From Deltaproteobacteria bacterium (GTDB lineage Bacteria; Bdellovibrionota; UBA1018), in assembly GCA_013286765.1 (NCBI GenBank), contig JABDFB010000089.1:1-8900 (forward strand): a stretch of DNA of 8,900 bases. Reading direction: 5' to 3'. A program made the translations under genes and the position numbers. Under the pieces are notes generated by a model. That model did not search any database and had not been told where the DNA came from. It saw nothing but the letters and a program-made list of their open reading frames with translations. Positions 1 to 5,590 of the stretch are shown here, piece by piece. Each line of letters begins with the position of its first letter. The first letter of the stretch is position 1.

Positions 1-1
1 C

Positions 2-310
2 ATTCCAGCTGAGCGACCCGATCTGACTATCAGAGTTGTTAAGCAGATGTTGGATGTGCTGGAAGGCAAGTCGGTGGTAAGATTAGTAGAGGAATCCCTT
101 CCAAAGATTAAGGAGCCAACCCGATTTTTTGTAGATGGTGAATTAGCTATTTATATCCGAGATCATATTCAGGGCAAAGAAAAGCATGAAAGGCTAAAAG
201 AGTTCTGTCGCCAATTAGGTCTGGGTTTTGAGTCCTACACAGATTTTGGATATACCGATGATCGTCAAAGAGGGATAGAAGGATATTATGTCGTTTGTGG
301 GCAAATATAG
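2..310 (+). CDS. 3' end of an unrecognised protein gene (open at left edge)
   Basis: The frame is open from the left edge to a TAG at 308-310 and gives about 102 residues, so this is the C-terminal part of a longer protein whose start lies outside the window. The first in-window ATG (47) is probably internal, because the upstream codons read as ordinary protein (IPAERPDLTIRVVKQ). The sequence is soluble and alpha/beta in character. It has a charged helix with EKHERLKEFCRQLG and a closing strand GYYVVCGQI, a kind of C-terminal strand seen in Rossmann-type enzymes such as methyltransferases. No catalytic motif is visible and I do not recognise the family. The gene ends only 16 bp before the relic of the M14 peptidase tail, so its 3' flank has been rearranged. 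The protein end itself looks natural, but whether the last residues are original cannot be judged from here. Confidence 0.6.
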   Translation: MPAERPDLTIRVVKQMLDVLEGKSVVRLVEESLPKIKEPTRFFVDGELAIYIRDHIQGKEKHERLKEFCRQLGLGFESYTDFGYTDDRQRGIEGYYVVCGQI

Positions 311-326
311 CTGCACCGATTTCGGT

Positions 327-401
327 AGCATCCGCACCATGATTCAGTTTACCGTGCCTCAATATGTATCAAGAAACCTTGAAAAATAGGCCGGAGACTA
401 A
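327..401 (+). pseudogene. Relic of the C-terminus of an M14 (MpaA-like) peptidase gene
   Basis: Reading from 327 gives SIRTMIQFTVPQYVSRNLEK, then TAG (387-389), then A-G-D and TAA (399-401). The intact peptidase at 3054-3989 ends GIRTVIQFTVPQYASRILDK followed by EVGG and TAA. Aligned codon by codon with no gaps, 62 of 75 bases match, and most changes are synonymous or conservative. The ancestral GAG (Glu) has become TAG. Upstream of 327 the similarity stops abruptly: the codons before it read CTDFG, against KKFVT in the intact gene. Only the last 25 codons are present, on the opposite strand from the intact copy. It is therefore a broken duplicate tail and not a gene. The similarity is seen directly; how it arose is inferred. 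Confidence 0.85.
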
Positions 402-513
402 TAGGAGTAGGGGCGACAAAAGCGCTTGCTGGATTGTTCTTATCTTTTTTATTGCACTTATTATTCATGGATCGACCATCGGTCTTACCGATGATGAAGC
501 TTATTATTGGGTC
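379..513 (+). pseudogene. 5' fragment of a GT39/PMT-type membrane glycosyltransferase gene
   Basis: In the frame of TTG 379 the sequence reads KNRPETNRSRGDKSACW, then a hydrophobic segment IVLIFFIALIIHGSTIG, then LTDDEAYYWV, and hits TAA at 514-516. A first transmembrane helix followed by an acidic DEAYYW motif is the N-terminal signature of ArnT/PMT-like (GT39) lipid-linked sugar transferases, where the acidic residues of the first periplasmic loop are catalytic. Full proteins are usually several hundred residues, so about 90% is missing. An AGGAG at 403-407 would suit a start near 412-417, but those codons are GGC and GAC. The original start is therefore either lost, or it is TTG 379 overlapping the peptidase tail. 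The fragment ends exactly where the truncated hydrolase gene begins on the other strand, marking a recombination junction at 513/514. Confidence 0.65.
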
Positions 514-1224
514 TAAAGAGTTCACAAGAACCGTTAGATCCTCAACGAGGATCTGAGTTTGAATTTTTCCATCTCGATAGCCAGCGAGATGCCCAGTTAT
601 TTCCTTTAATTGCGACTCCCATTTCACCTTTGCCTCGGAGGACTTTGATTTTTCAAAGTCTTTAAGTGAGTCGGAAATTTCATCAGTGTATGCACTATCC
701 TCACGGGCAATACCATCATCGTGAGGATCGAGTAACACCAATCCACTCACTCGATTTGGATACTTGGCTTCAAATGCGAGAGAGATAGGGCCCCCAGCGG
801 AAAGTCCAACCAAAATCATCGGACCAGAGACTTTAGCTTGTGTAAGGAGTCGATCAAGAGCTTCGACGTGCTGATCAATGCTTCGAGGAAGAACTCCCTG
901 AACAGACGATATGTTTTTGAGAGCAGGCCATTCGTCGCTCCATCCATATCCTGCGCGATCGTACGTGCAAACTTGTGTGCGCTTTGAGAGTTCACGCTGA
1001 ATAGATATCCAGCCAGTGCTGAAACTGCCTGCTCCACTTTCAAATAGAATGCTTGGAACTCCAGGCTTTGATCTACCCATGCAGAATAGGTGTAAACGAT
1101 ATCCACCCACATCATAGAGTTTTCCCGGATAGAGGGAGACTCCCTTCCTCTCTTCTTTCGTTTCTGAATGAATCAAAAGTGCAGCATAGATCTTTGCAAT
1201 AAGATCTTTTGTTCGTCCTTCCAT
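514..1224 (-). pseudogene. 3'-truncated alpha/beta-hydrolase gene
   Basis: Residues 1-237 read as an alpha/beta-hydrolase of the DVGGYRLHLFCMG type: core strands, the oxyanion region SILFESGAGSFS (about 59-70), the typical TYDRAGYGWSD (87-97), and the nucleophile elbow VGLSAGG with Ser142, followed by GLVLLDPH. Known members run about 300 residues and carry the catalytic acid and then a His in the last third. Here the reading frame continues past residue 237 only by reading the antisense of the GT39 and peptidase relics, so the last 54 codons (349-513) are not hydrolase sequence, and no catalytic His region is present. A complete triad is therefore absent and the product is very probably inactive. 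The ATG at 1224 has no clear Shine-Dalgarno sequence. The N-terminal side may also be trimmed, because relatives often carry a membrane anchor before this point. The ORF as such spans 349-1224. Confidence 0.75.
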
Positions 1225-1253
1225 TTCGGGAAAATTGGATTTGGACTGGATGA

Positions 1254-1451
1254 GAGTTTGGGAACCTAGAAACCATTGAACGAGTTCAGGATTTAGAAAA
1301 GAGAGCGGAGCAAGGTAAAGAAGCTAAGACTAATTTCATGAAATATCTCCACCAACAATTGGTCAAGATATTCCCCCTATTACAAGATATTCCCGTCATT
1401 GGAGGGGATTCACCTTCGGGAAAAGCTAAACACGAAGAAAGGGATCTATGA
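1254..1451 (+). pseudogene. Orphan coding-like fragment, unidentified
   Basis: An open stretch of 65 codons lies between TGA 1251-1253 and TGA 1449-1451. It starts EFGNLETIERVQDLEKRAEQ and continues through MKYLHQQLVKIFPLLQDIPV to a charged end HEERDL. The amphipathic, Glu/Lys/Arg-rich helical character looks like real protein. There is no convincing start: an internal ATG at 1338 lacks a good ribosome binding site. Just upstream, the neighbouring frame reads KIGFGLDESLG, which would run on smoothly after a one-base shift near 1260, suggesting a frameshifted remnant of a longer gene. I do not recognise the family. Antisense noise is possible, since the stretch lies between two decayed segments. 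Confidence 0.3.
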
Positions 1452-1487
1452 AATACCTAATATCGTAATTACTAAAAGTTAAATTTT

Positions 1488-1653
1488 TTAAATAGCTCTC
1501 AGTCTTTTCAGCGCTGCGTCTGCTTCTTCGTTTGCAGGAAAGTGATCAGAAGGAAAAGCAGGCGTATTTGCGGCATTTGCAGACATAATATACCGTATAT
1601 ACCGTCTCAATGGATCACTTCGAACATCGATGAAATACAGCGCATTGATCTCA
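1488..1653 (-). pseudogene. Possible protein-coding remnant after the ATPase gene
   Basis: Beyond the ATPase stop, the next minus-strand frame stays open to TAA at 1488. It reads SEINALYFIDVRSDPLRRYI and ends with ANEEADAALKRLRAI. The composition is protein-like, with an amphipathic C-terminal helix, but there is no start codon of its own: the frame enters from within the ATPase coding region, where it is only a shadow. It may be the tail of a gene that the ATPase segment interrupted, or chance. No family is recognised. It contains a perfect 9-bp tandem duplication (1588-1605). Confidence 0.2.
1588..1605. repeat. Perfect 2 x 9 bp tandem repeat
   Basis: ATATACCGT occurs twice head to tail. 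In the minus-strand frame it encodes the repeated tripeptide RYI-RYI. It may be a slippage duplication in a decaying segment. An operator role is possible, but nothing nearby supports it. Confidence 0.6.
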
Positions 1654-2835
1654 CTAATAACCCATACCCAAGAGCCAGAGGGGGATGGCTTTGCCGGAAG
1701 GCACATCGAGGTCGTCTCGGATAACGAAGTCGGCTTTTTTGGAGGACTTGTTTCTTCCACCAATTTCAAGTTTTAGAGAACTTGAGGTGACAAAGTCACA
1801 TTCTGAATCGTCCTTTGGAATTGAAACGCCCAAACCCAGTTCACTGAGCGCAGAAACAACGTAGGCTTCACGCTGATTTCCTAGTTCACCCTTCAAAACA
1901 GAATACCAGGAAGGATCGTGCAAAAATATTTTTGCTCCTTTAGTATGGCTGGTTCTCTGGTTGGAATATTTTATTATTCTTATAAGATGTATTTCTTCAG
2001 CGACACTCAATAGTTGGTAAAGCTTTTCTTTGCCGATTCCCCACTCTTTGCAAAGTCGCTCTAGATTCAAACGTGGTATTGAAGCTGAAGCTAAGTAACT
2101 CAAAATACTCTTAAGGGCTCTATAGTAGTTTTCTTGCATTTGCGGAACAAAGAACAGCAGATCTGAAAAGATCATTTTTTCCAAAATGTTCAGACTCCGA
2201 TCCTCATAGAATCCTTCTTGGAAGATAGGCCTAATTCCACTAGAAATATGCTGTCGAAACAGTAACGGGACGTTAATTTGATCCAAAACTTCATGAATTT
2301 TTGATGAATCCGGGGAAAACGGATCTATTGTTTGAAAGAGCTTACCTTCGCGGAGATAGATGTATTCACGAAATGAGAGTATCGGAATTTGAATTTTTAG
2401 AAATCGTCTTGATAGATCGGCTACGCCTTTTCTAAGAACTGCGCTGCTACTGTCGCTTGCCCATATGAGATGCTTTGGATATGAATCATAAATCGCTTTG
2501 ATGTGTTTGCTCCAGTCTTCAGCATAATGTACTTCATCAAAGATGATCCCTTCGTAGCCGTGTGAGAAGGCTGCCTTTGCGATTTCCCAAAGTGAATAAG
2601 GAGCGATCCATGGCAGGTCCGCGGATACAAAGAGGCAATTTTTCTGGCGGAGATAATTGAGAATAAAAGTAGTTTTTCCGCAGCCGCGTGGCCCTAGTAT
2701 GAGACAGGCCCGAGGCAAATCCTCAAATCGATTCAAATACGGTCTTAGTCGCTGAGGTAAACTAAGTGCCAAGCGGGCTTGAATAGCACCTAATTCTATA
2801 ATAATTTCAGCAAGTTCTAAATTTCGTTCTACCAT
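1654..2835 (-). CDS. AAA-type ATPase with C-terminal DUF4143 domain
   Basis: This is a 393-residue protein of the accessory ATPase family with an N-terminal AAA_14-like domain and a C-terminal DUF4143 domain. Walker A is GPRGCGKTT (48-56, Lys54) and Walker B is GIIFDEVH (96-103, Asp100/Glu101). A sensor-like WASDSSS follows at 125-131. The C-terminal part has the usual nuclease-fold layout: Glu323, Asp347 in ECDFV, then KLEIGGRNK (355-363), and the family-typical ending AIPLWLLGMGY. Length and both ends fit a complete gene. The cellular role of the family is not established, and it is common in variable genome regions. No translocated or regulated partner gene lies beside it; the flanks are gene remnants. 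The ATG at 2835 sits inside a palindromic repeat array with no clear Shine-Dalgarno sequence, so expression is probably controlled there. The ATPase and nuclease-like motifs are seen. DNA binding or cleavage is inference. Confidence 0.88.
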   Translation of the reverse strand: MVERNLELAEIIIELGAIQARLALSLPQRLRPYLNRFEDLPRACLILGPRGCGKTTFILNYLRQKNCLFVSADLPWIAPYSLWEIAKAAFSHGYEGIIFDEVHYAEDWSKHIKAIYDSYPKHLIWASDSSSAVLRKGVADLSRRFLKIQIPILSFREYIYLREGKLFQTIDPFSPDSSKIHEVLDQINVPLLFRQHISSGIRPIFQEGFYEDRSLNILEKMIFSDLLFFVPQMQENYYRALKSILSYLASASIPRLNLERLCKEWGIGKEKLYQLLSVAEEIHLIRIIKYSNQRTSHTKGAKIFLHDPSWYSVLKGELGNQREAYVVSALSELGLGVSIPKDDSECDFVTSSSLKLEIGGRNKSSKKADFVIRDDLDVPSGKAIPLWLLGMGY

Positions 2836-2903
2836 AGAACGATTCTACCATAAATCGTTCTATGGTAGAACTATTTTTATATAGATCGTTCTATAATAGA
2901 ACG
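2825..2903 (-). repeat. Array of about five degenerate 15-16 bp palindromic units over the ATPase start
   Basis: Read on the minus strand, from 2903 down to 2827, five units follow one another: CGTTCTATTATAGAA, CGATCTATATAAAAA, TAGTTCTACCATAGAA, CGATTTATGGTAGAA and TCGTTCTATGGTAGAA. The last one carries the ATPase start codon. The outermost copy is a 17-bp palindrome (2887-2903), perfect apart from its central base. Spacing is about one and a half helical turns. The weak second unit includes a TATAAA-like stretch that could be the -10 element. This suggests an operator array or autoregulatory site. The repeat structure is seen directly; the function is inferred. Confidence 0.8.
2826..2871 (-). 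promoter_or_regulatory. Perfect 19-bp inverted repeat hiding the ATPase start codon
   Basis: GTTCTACCATAGAACGATT (2826-2844) and its exact reverse complement (2853-2871) flank an 8-base loop. In the ATPase mRNA this would form a long hairpin whose 3' arm contains the AUG at 2835, so translation could be repressed unless the hairpin is opened. Each arm is itself palindromic, so alternative folds or protein binding to DNA are equally possible. Confidence 0.6.
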
Positions 2904-3053
2904 AATAGCTAATCAACACCCCTCATAATAGGGGCGCACACGTTCGCTGGGCCTCACTGCAGTTGATGCTAATTCGGCGCCTTAGGCAGGAACCGCGTGG
3001 GGAATGGTCCTAAGTCTCTGCGTTTGCGGAAATGGGCTACAATTTTCCCAGTT
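2904..3053. other. Intergenic segment, locally GC-richer, with two small hairpins
   Basis: About 150 bp lie between the mpaA-like stop and the ATPase repeat array. The stretch 2931-3036 is clearly richer in G+C than its surroundings. It holds a 5-bp stem (CCCCT 2919-2923 with AGGGG 2930-2934) and a longer imperfect stem, CTTAGG (2981-2986) with CCTAAG (3009-3014), extended by ACC/GGT. Neither is followed by a run of T, so neither is a clear intrinsic terminator. Short open stretches exist on both strands, but none resembles a known protein. An RNA element or a foreign remnant is possible. Confidence 0.4.
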
Positions 3054-3989
3054 TTAGCCACCGACCTCTTTGTCAAGAATTCTGGATGCATACTGAGGCA
3101 CGGTAAACTGAATCACGGTGCGAATGCCAGTAACAAATTTCTTCCAGTAGTCTTCTGCCTTGCGGTGGTCTGAGGAAGGCAACTCCAATGTGAGAGTGGG
3201 AATTCCTAAGTCATGCCCAGCATAGTTTCCGAGTGAGCCGGGAAAAAATCCGGCCGAGATTGCCTTTACTCGTTTACGCAACCTCTGGCACTCCTTTACA
3301 TAATCCTCTGGAAAACGAGAGAGTGTTAGGGTGCTTGGCCCATCATAGTCGAGGAAATTCAGTGGCGAGTGAATAGATAAAATCTTATGAGGTTTAAACA
3401 TCCGAATCAGGTCCTCTTGAAATGCTGTCTCAGGTTCTGATCGGGGGCTGGCTCCGGGATTTCTTCGTGGGTCTGATCGATATTTTTTTTGCCAGACTGC
3501 TAAAGCTTTGTTCTTCCAATCTTTTGTTGAAAAATTTCTATTTACATCCACGCCTCGTGCATTCATTCGCGTTCGAGGCTTACTAAAAAAACCGTCTGGA
3601 TTAACCAAAGGAGCGATTACGACGCGGGTATTTGGAAATTCATCTTTGTGATCCTTTACCCATTGAGCTAATTGCAATCCCAAATACAGGGGAGTCATCT
3701 CATCCCCATGAACCGTTGAAAAAATCAGGGTGGTATTCTTGGCATTTACATTTCCGAATTCGGCATAGATGAGCGGACGACCTTGAACAGAAACACCACC
3801 ACTCTTCCATGCGATGCCCTTGCATGGGTCAATCTTCCACCTCAAACTCTGTGCTGAACGAACAAGTTCTGCACAAAGCTGATTAACTGGGTCAGGCGCT
3901 GGCGAAAAAAAAGTCATTAGAGAAGAATTGGATGTGGATGGCGCCAAGAAAAAGAAAATCACAATTCCTGTTACTATTCTTGCAAACAT
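3054..3989 (-). CDS. Secreted M14-family zinc peptidase, MpaA-like (murein peptide amidase type)
   Basis: This 311-residue metallopeptidase probably trims peptidoglycan stem peptides in the periplasm. MpaA-type enzymes cleave the gamma-D-Glu-meso-diaminopimelate bond. A hydrophobic N-terminus, MFARIVTGIVIFFFLAPSTS, looks like a signal peptide. Zinc ligands are His94 and Glu97 (VHGDE) and His207 (SIHSP). The substrate-binding Arg lies in RGVDVNRNF (Arg151), NPDG is at 130-133, and the general base is Glu269 in TLELP. All key M14 residues are present and the length is normal for the group. It starts 6 bp after the dedA stop, so it is almost certainly cotranscribed with dedA and xerC. The final 25 codons are duplicated at 327-401 in inverted orientation. 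Cell-wall recycling is the likely role; a general carboxypeptidase is the alternative. Confidence 0.88.
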   Translation of the reverse strand: MFARIVTGIVIFFFLAPSTSNSSLMTFFSPAPDPVNQLCAELVRSAQSLRWKIDPCKGIAWKSGGVSVQGRPLIYAEFGNVNAKNTTLIFSTVHGDEMTPLYLGLQLAQWVKDHKDEFPNTRVVIAPLVNPDGFFSKPRTRMNARGVDVNRNFSTKDWKNKALAVWQKKYRSDPRRNPGASPRSEPETAFQEDLIRMFKPHKILSIHSPLNFLDYDGPSTLTLSRFPEDYVKECQRLRKRVKAISAGFFPGSLGNYAGHDLGIPTLTLELPSSDHRKAEDYWKKFVTGIRTVIQFTVPQYASRILDKEVGG

Positions 3990-3995
3990 TTTGCA

Positions 3996-4610
3996 TTAAT
4001 CCTGCTTAAGTTTCCTATGTGTAATATACCATTTTCCTATTATAGCTAAAATCACTGCTATTATTACAAAGGATATACTATGTTCGACTTTTTGAATAAT
4101 CCTAACTACTCGATCCAGTTCATCGCCAAAATAATACACGGCACCAATAATGACGGGAACACTAATTAATGCGGCTAAACCGTCGTAGAATAAAAAAATT
4201 CGCATCGGCAGGTGCAGGGTTCCCGCAGAAAAATAGATTGGCGCTCTTAATCCAGGCATAAATCTTGCGGCAAAAATAAGGCGGTTCCCACGTTTATGAA
4301 AATCTATTTGTACTTTATTTAATCGTTCGTCGGGTAAAAGTTTATGAAAGAGCCACTTCTTCGTCAATTTCCTTCCATAGACAGTACCGAGAACGAAGAT
4401 CACAGAATCCCCAATTATCACCCCTAGATAACAGACCACTATCACGATCCATAAATCTGTCAGCCCGTAATAAGCAGATAAGCCCGCTGCAAATAGCGTA
4501 ATATCCTCAGGAATAGGCAACCCCAACCCGCAAGCTAGCAGAATTCCGAATACCACCACATAGGGCATTGGACCCGAAAAATTAAGCAAGAAGTCTAAAA
4601 TTCTATCCAT
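3996..4610 (-). CDS. DedA/VTT-family inner-membrane protein
   Basis: This is a 204-residue membrane protein of the DedA (SNARE-associated, VTT) family. Members include lipid transporters such as the UptA-type undecaprenyl-phosphate translocases and proteins needed for membrane homeostasis. Hallmarks seen are the early re-entrant region GLGLPIPEDITLFAAG (28-43) with acidic Glu35/Asp36, a GD pair at 67-68 in the second segment, and the family motif FAARFMPGLR (113-122) with Arg116 and Arg122, followed by AP and SAG. Two further C-terminal helices end in HRKLKQD. A GGAG lies 7 bases before the ATG. It sits between xerC (44 bp upstream) and the M14 peptidase (6 bp downstream). Next to a murein peptidase, a role in recycling the cell-wall lipid carrier is attractive, but this is inference from context. 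Confidence 0.92.
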   Translation of the reverse strand: MDRILDFLLNFSGPMPYVVVFGILLACGLGLPIPEDITLFAAGLSAYYGLTDLWIVIVVCYLGVIIGDSVIFVLGTVYGRKLTKKWLFHKLLPDERLNKVQIDFHKRGNRLIFAARFMPGLRAPIYFSAGTLHLPMRIFLFYDGLAALISVPVIIGAVYYFGDELDRVVRIIQKVEHSISFVIIAVILAIIGKWYITHRKLKQD

Positions 4611-4653
4611 CCAAATGCTCCAGAATAGGTTTTGGGGCCAGGCGATCTTCCAT
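4603..4653 (-). CDS. Possible 16-codon leader ORF overlapping the dedA start
   Basis: One base after the xerC stop, an ATG opens the frame MEDRLAPKPILEHLDG. Its TAG overlaps the dedA start in the arrangement ATGGATAG. Such an overlap can couple translation of a downstream gene. No Shine-Dalgarno sequence of its own is clear apart from AGGA in the xerC end, and chance occurrence is quite possible for so short a frame. Confidence 0.2.
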   Translation of the reverse strand: MEDRLAPKPILEHLDG

Positions 4654-4654
4654 A

Positions 4655-5569
4655 TTACTTCCTACAAAGGGGATGAGCATCTCTGTACTCATCCATTAAT
4701 GCCCCCAAATCGACGTGAGTATAGCGTTGGGTAGTCGAAAGCCGCTCATGCCCCAACAGTTCCTGAATCGTTCGCAAGTCGGCTCCAGCAGAAAGCAGAT
4801 GCGTAGCAAAGCTATGGCGAATGCCATGGGGTGAAAGTGTTTTTGCTGCTTTCATTCTCACCAAATGCTTCAAGAGGATTCTCGAGACGCTTCGACTATT
4901 CAACCGTGTTCCCTTAAAATTTAAAAACAGCGGATTTTCGAGCTGGAACCTGTCTTTTCGGTCCTCCAAGTAACGACAGACAGCTTCCTGAACAGGACTG
5001 CCGAACGGAACCATCCGTTCTTTTGAGCCCTTGCCCAAGACTCTCACCCACTTAGCTTTCAGGTCGACATCACCGATATTCAGCGCCACAGCCTCGCTAA
5101 TTCTGAGACCACAGCTATATAAGATCTCCAGAAGAGCACTATCGCGTCGACCCAAATGAGTTGATAAATCAGGTGCCTCAACTAATTCAATCATTTCCTC
5201 GATTTTAAGGAACTTTGGCAAAGTTTTTTCTGCTTTTGGGGCCGGTACCAAGAGCCCAATATCTTTTTGAATCCAGCCTTTTATTCTCAGGTATTTTAGA
5301 AATGAGCGAATGGAGGAAAGTCGACGACATAGCGATGATTTTTCGCACTTCTCGTACAGCCTCGACAGATAAGCCCTTAGATCCTGCGGTTTTAGGCTCT
5401 CGCCGAGCTCTTTAATGGTGGCAATGGAGGTGGTCGCTCTAACGGATTTTATCCAGTGATCTAAATCACCTTCGTAGGCTCTCAGGGTATGCGGGCTAGC
5501 GTTCTTATTCACTCGTAGATATTCTAAATAGGAATCAAGACCGGCTTCGAGTAACAAATAAAAACCCAC
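4655..5569 (-). CDS. xerC: Tyrosine recombinase, XerC-like
   Basis: From GTG 5569 this gives 304 residues, the usual XerC/XerD length. The N-terminal SAM-like core-binding domain begins LEAGLDSYLEYLRVNKNASP. The C-terminal catalytic domain has every key residue: Arg156 in GLRISE, Lys180 in GKGSKER, His248/Arg251 in SPHGIRHSF, His274 in LLGHE, and nucleophile Tyr283 in TQRYTHV. XerC/D resolve chromosome dimers at dif during division. XerC is preferred over XerD because it lies beside trmFO, as in several other bacteria, but the sequence alone does not settle this. The frame is open back to 5803, but that part runs antisense to the conserved start of trmFO. No ATG exists near the true N-terminus, so GTG 5569 or a nearby TTG (5557 or 5584) must be used. 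It leads the xerC-dedA-mpaA cluster. No flanking att repeats or phage genes are seen. Confidence 0.9.
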   Translation of the reverse strand: MGFYLLLEAGLDSYLEYLRVNKNASPHTLRAYEGDLDHWIKSVRATTSIATIKELGESLKPQDLRAYLSRLYEKCEKSSLCRRLSSIRSFLKYLRIKGWIQKDIGLLVPAPKAEKTLPKFLKIEEMIELVEAPDLSTHLGRRDSALLEILYSCGLRISEAVALNIGDVDLKAKWVRVLGKGSKERMVPFGSPVQEAVCRYLEDRKDRFQLENPLFLNFKGTRLNSRSVSRILLKHLVRMKAAKTLSPHGIRHSFATHLLSAGADLRTIQELLGHERLSTTQRYTHVDLGALMDEYRDAHPLCRK

Positions 5570-5590
5570 TTTCGCAAATCTCAAGTCTTC

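Noticed and set aside
349..513. C-terminal 54 codons of the hydrolase frame as real protein
   Set aside because: They are the exact antisense of the GT39 and peptidase relics, whose sense strand is protein-like.
816..1115. Minus-strand 99-codon frame inside the hydrolase
   Set aside because: It is a shadow of the hydrolase sequence, which carries clear family motifs in its own frame.
1542..1724. Plus-strand 60-codon frame
   Set aside because: It is rich in Arg and Trp with no recognisable motif, has no ribosome binding site, and overlaps the ATPase end.
1654..1769. First part of the 93-codon minus-strand frame as a gene of its own
   Set aside because: It overlaps the conserved DUF4143 C-terminus in another frame and its translation is low in complexity (Pro/Ser/Thr-rich).
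2825..2903. CRISPR array
   Set aside because: Units are contiguous with no spacers and only 15-16 bp long.
2981..3014. Hairpin as an intrinsic terminator of the mpaA operon
   Set aside because: There is no run of T after the stem on either strand and the stem has a bulge.
4655..5569. The recombinase as integrase of a mobile element
   Set aside because: Its length and motifs fit housekeeping XerC/XerD, it lies in a cluster with dedA beside trmFO, and there is no tRNA, att repeat or phage gene beside it.
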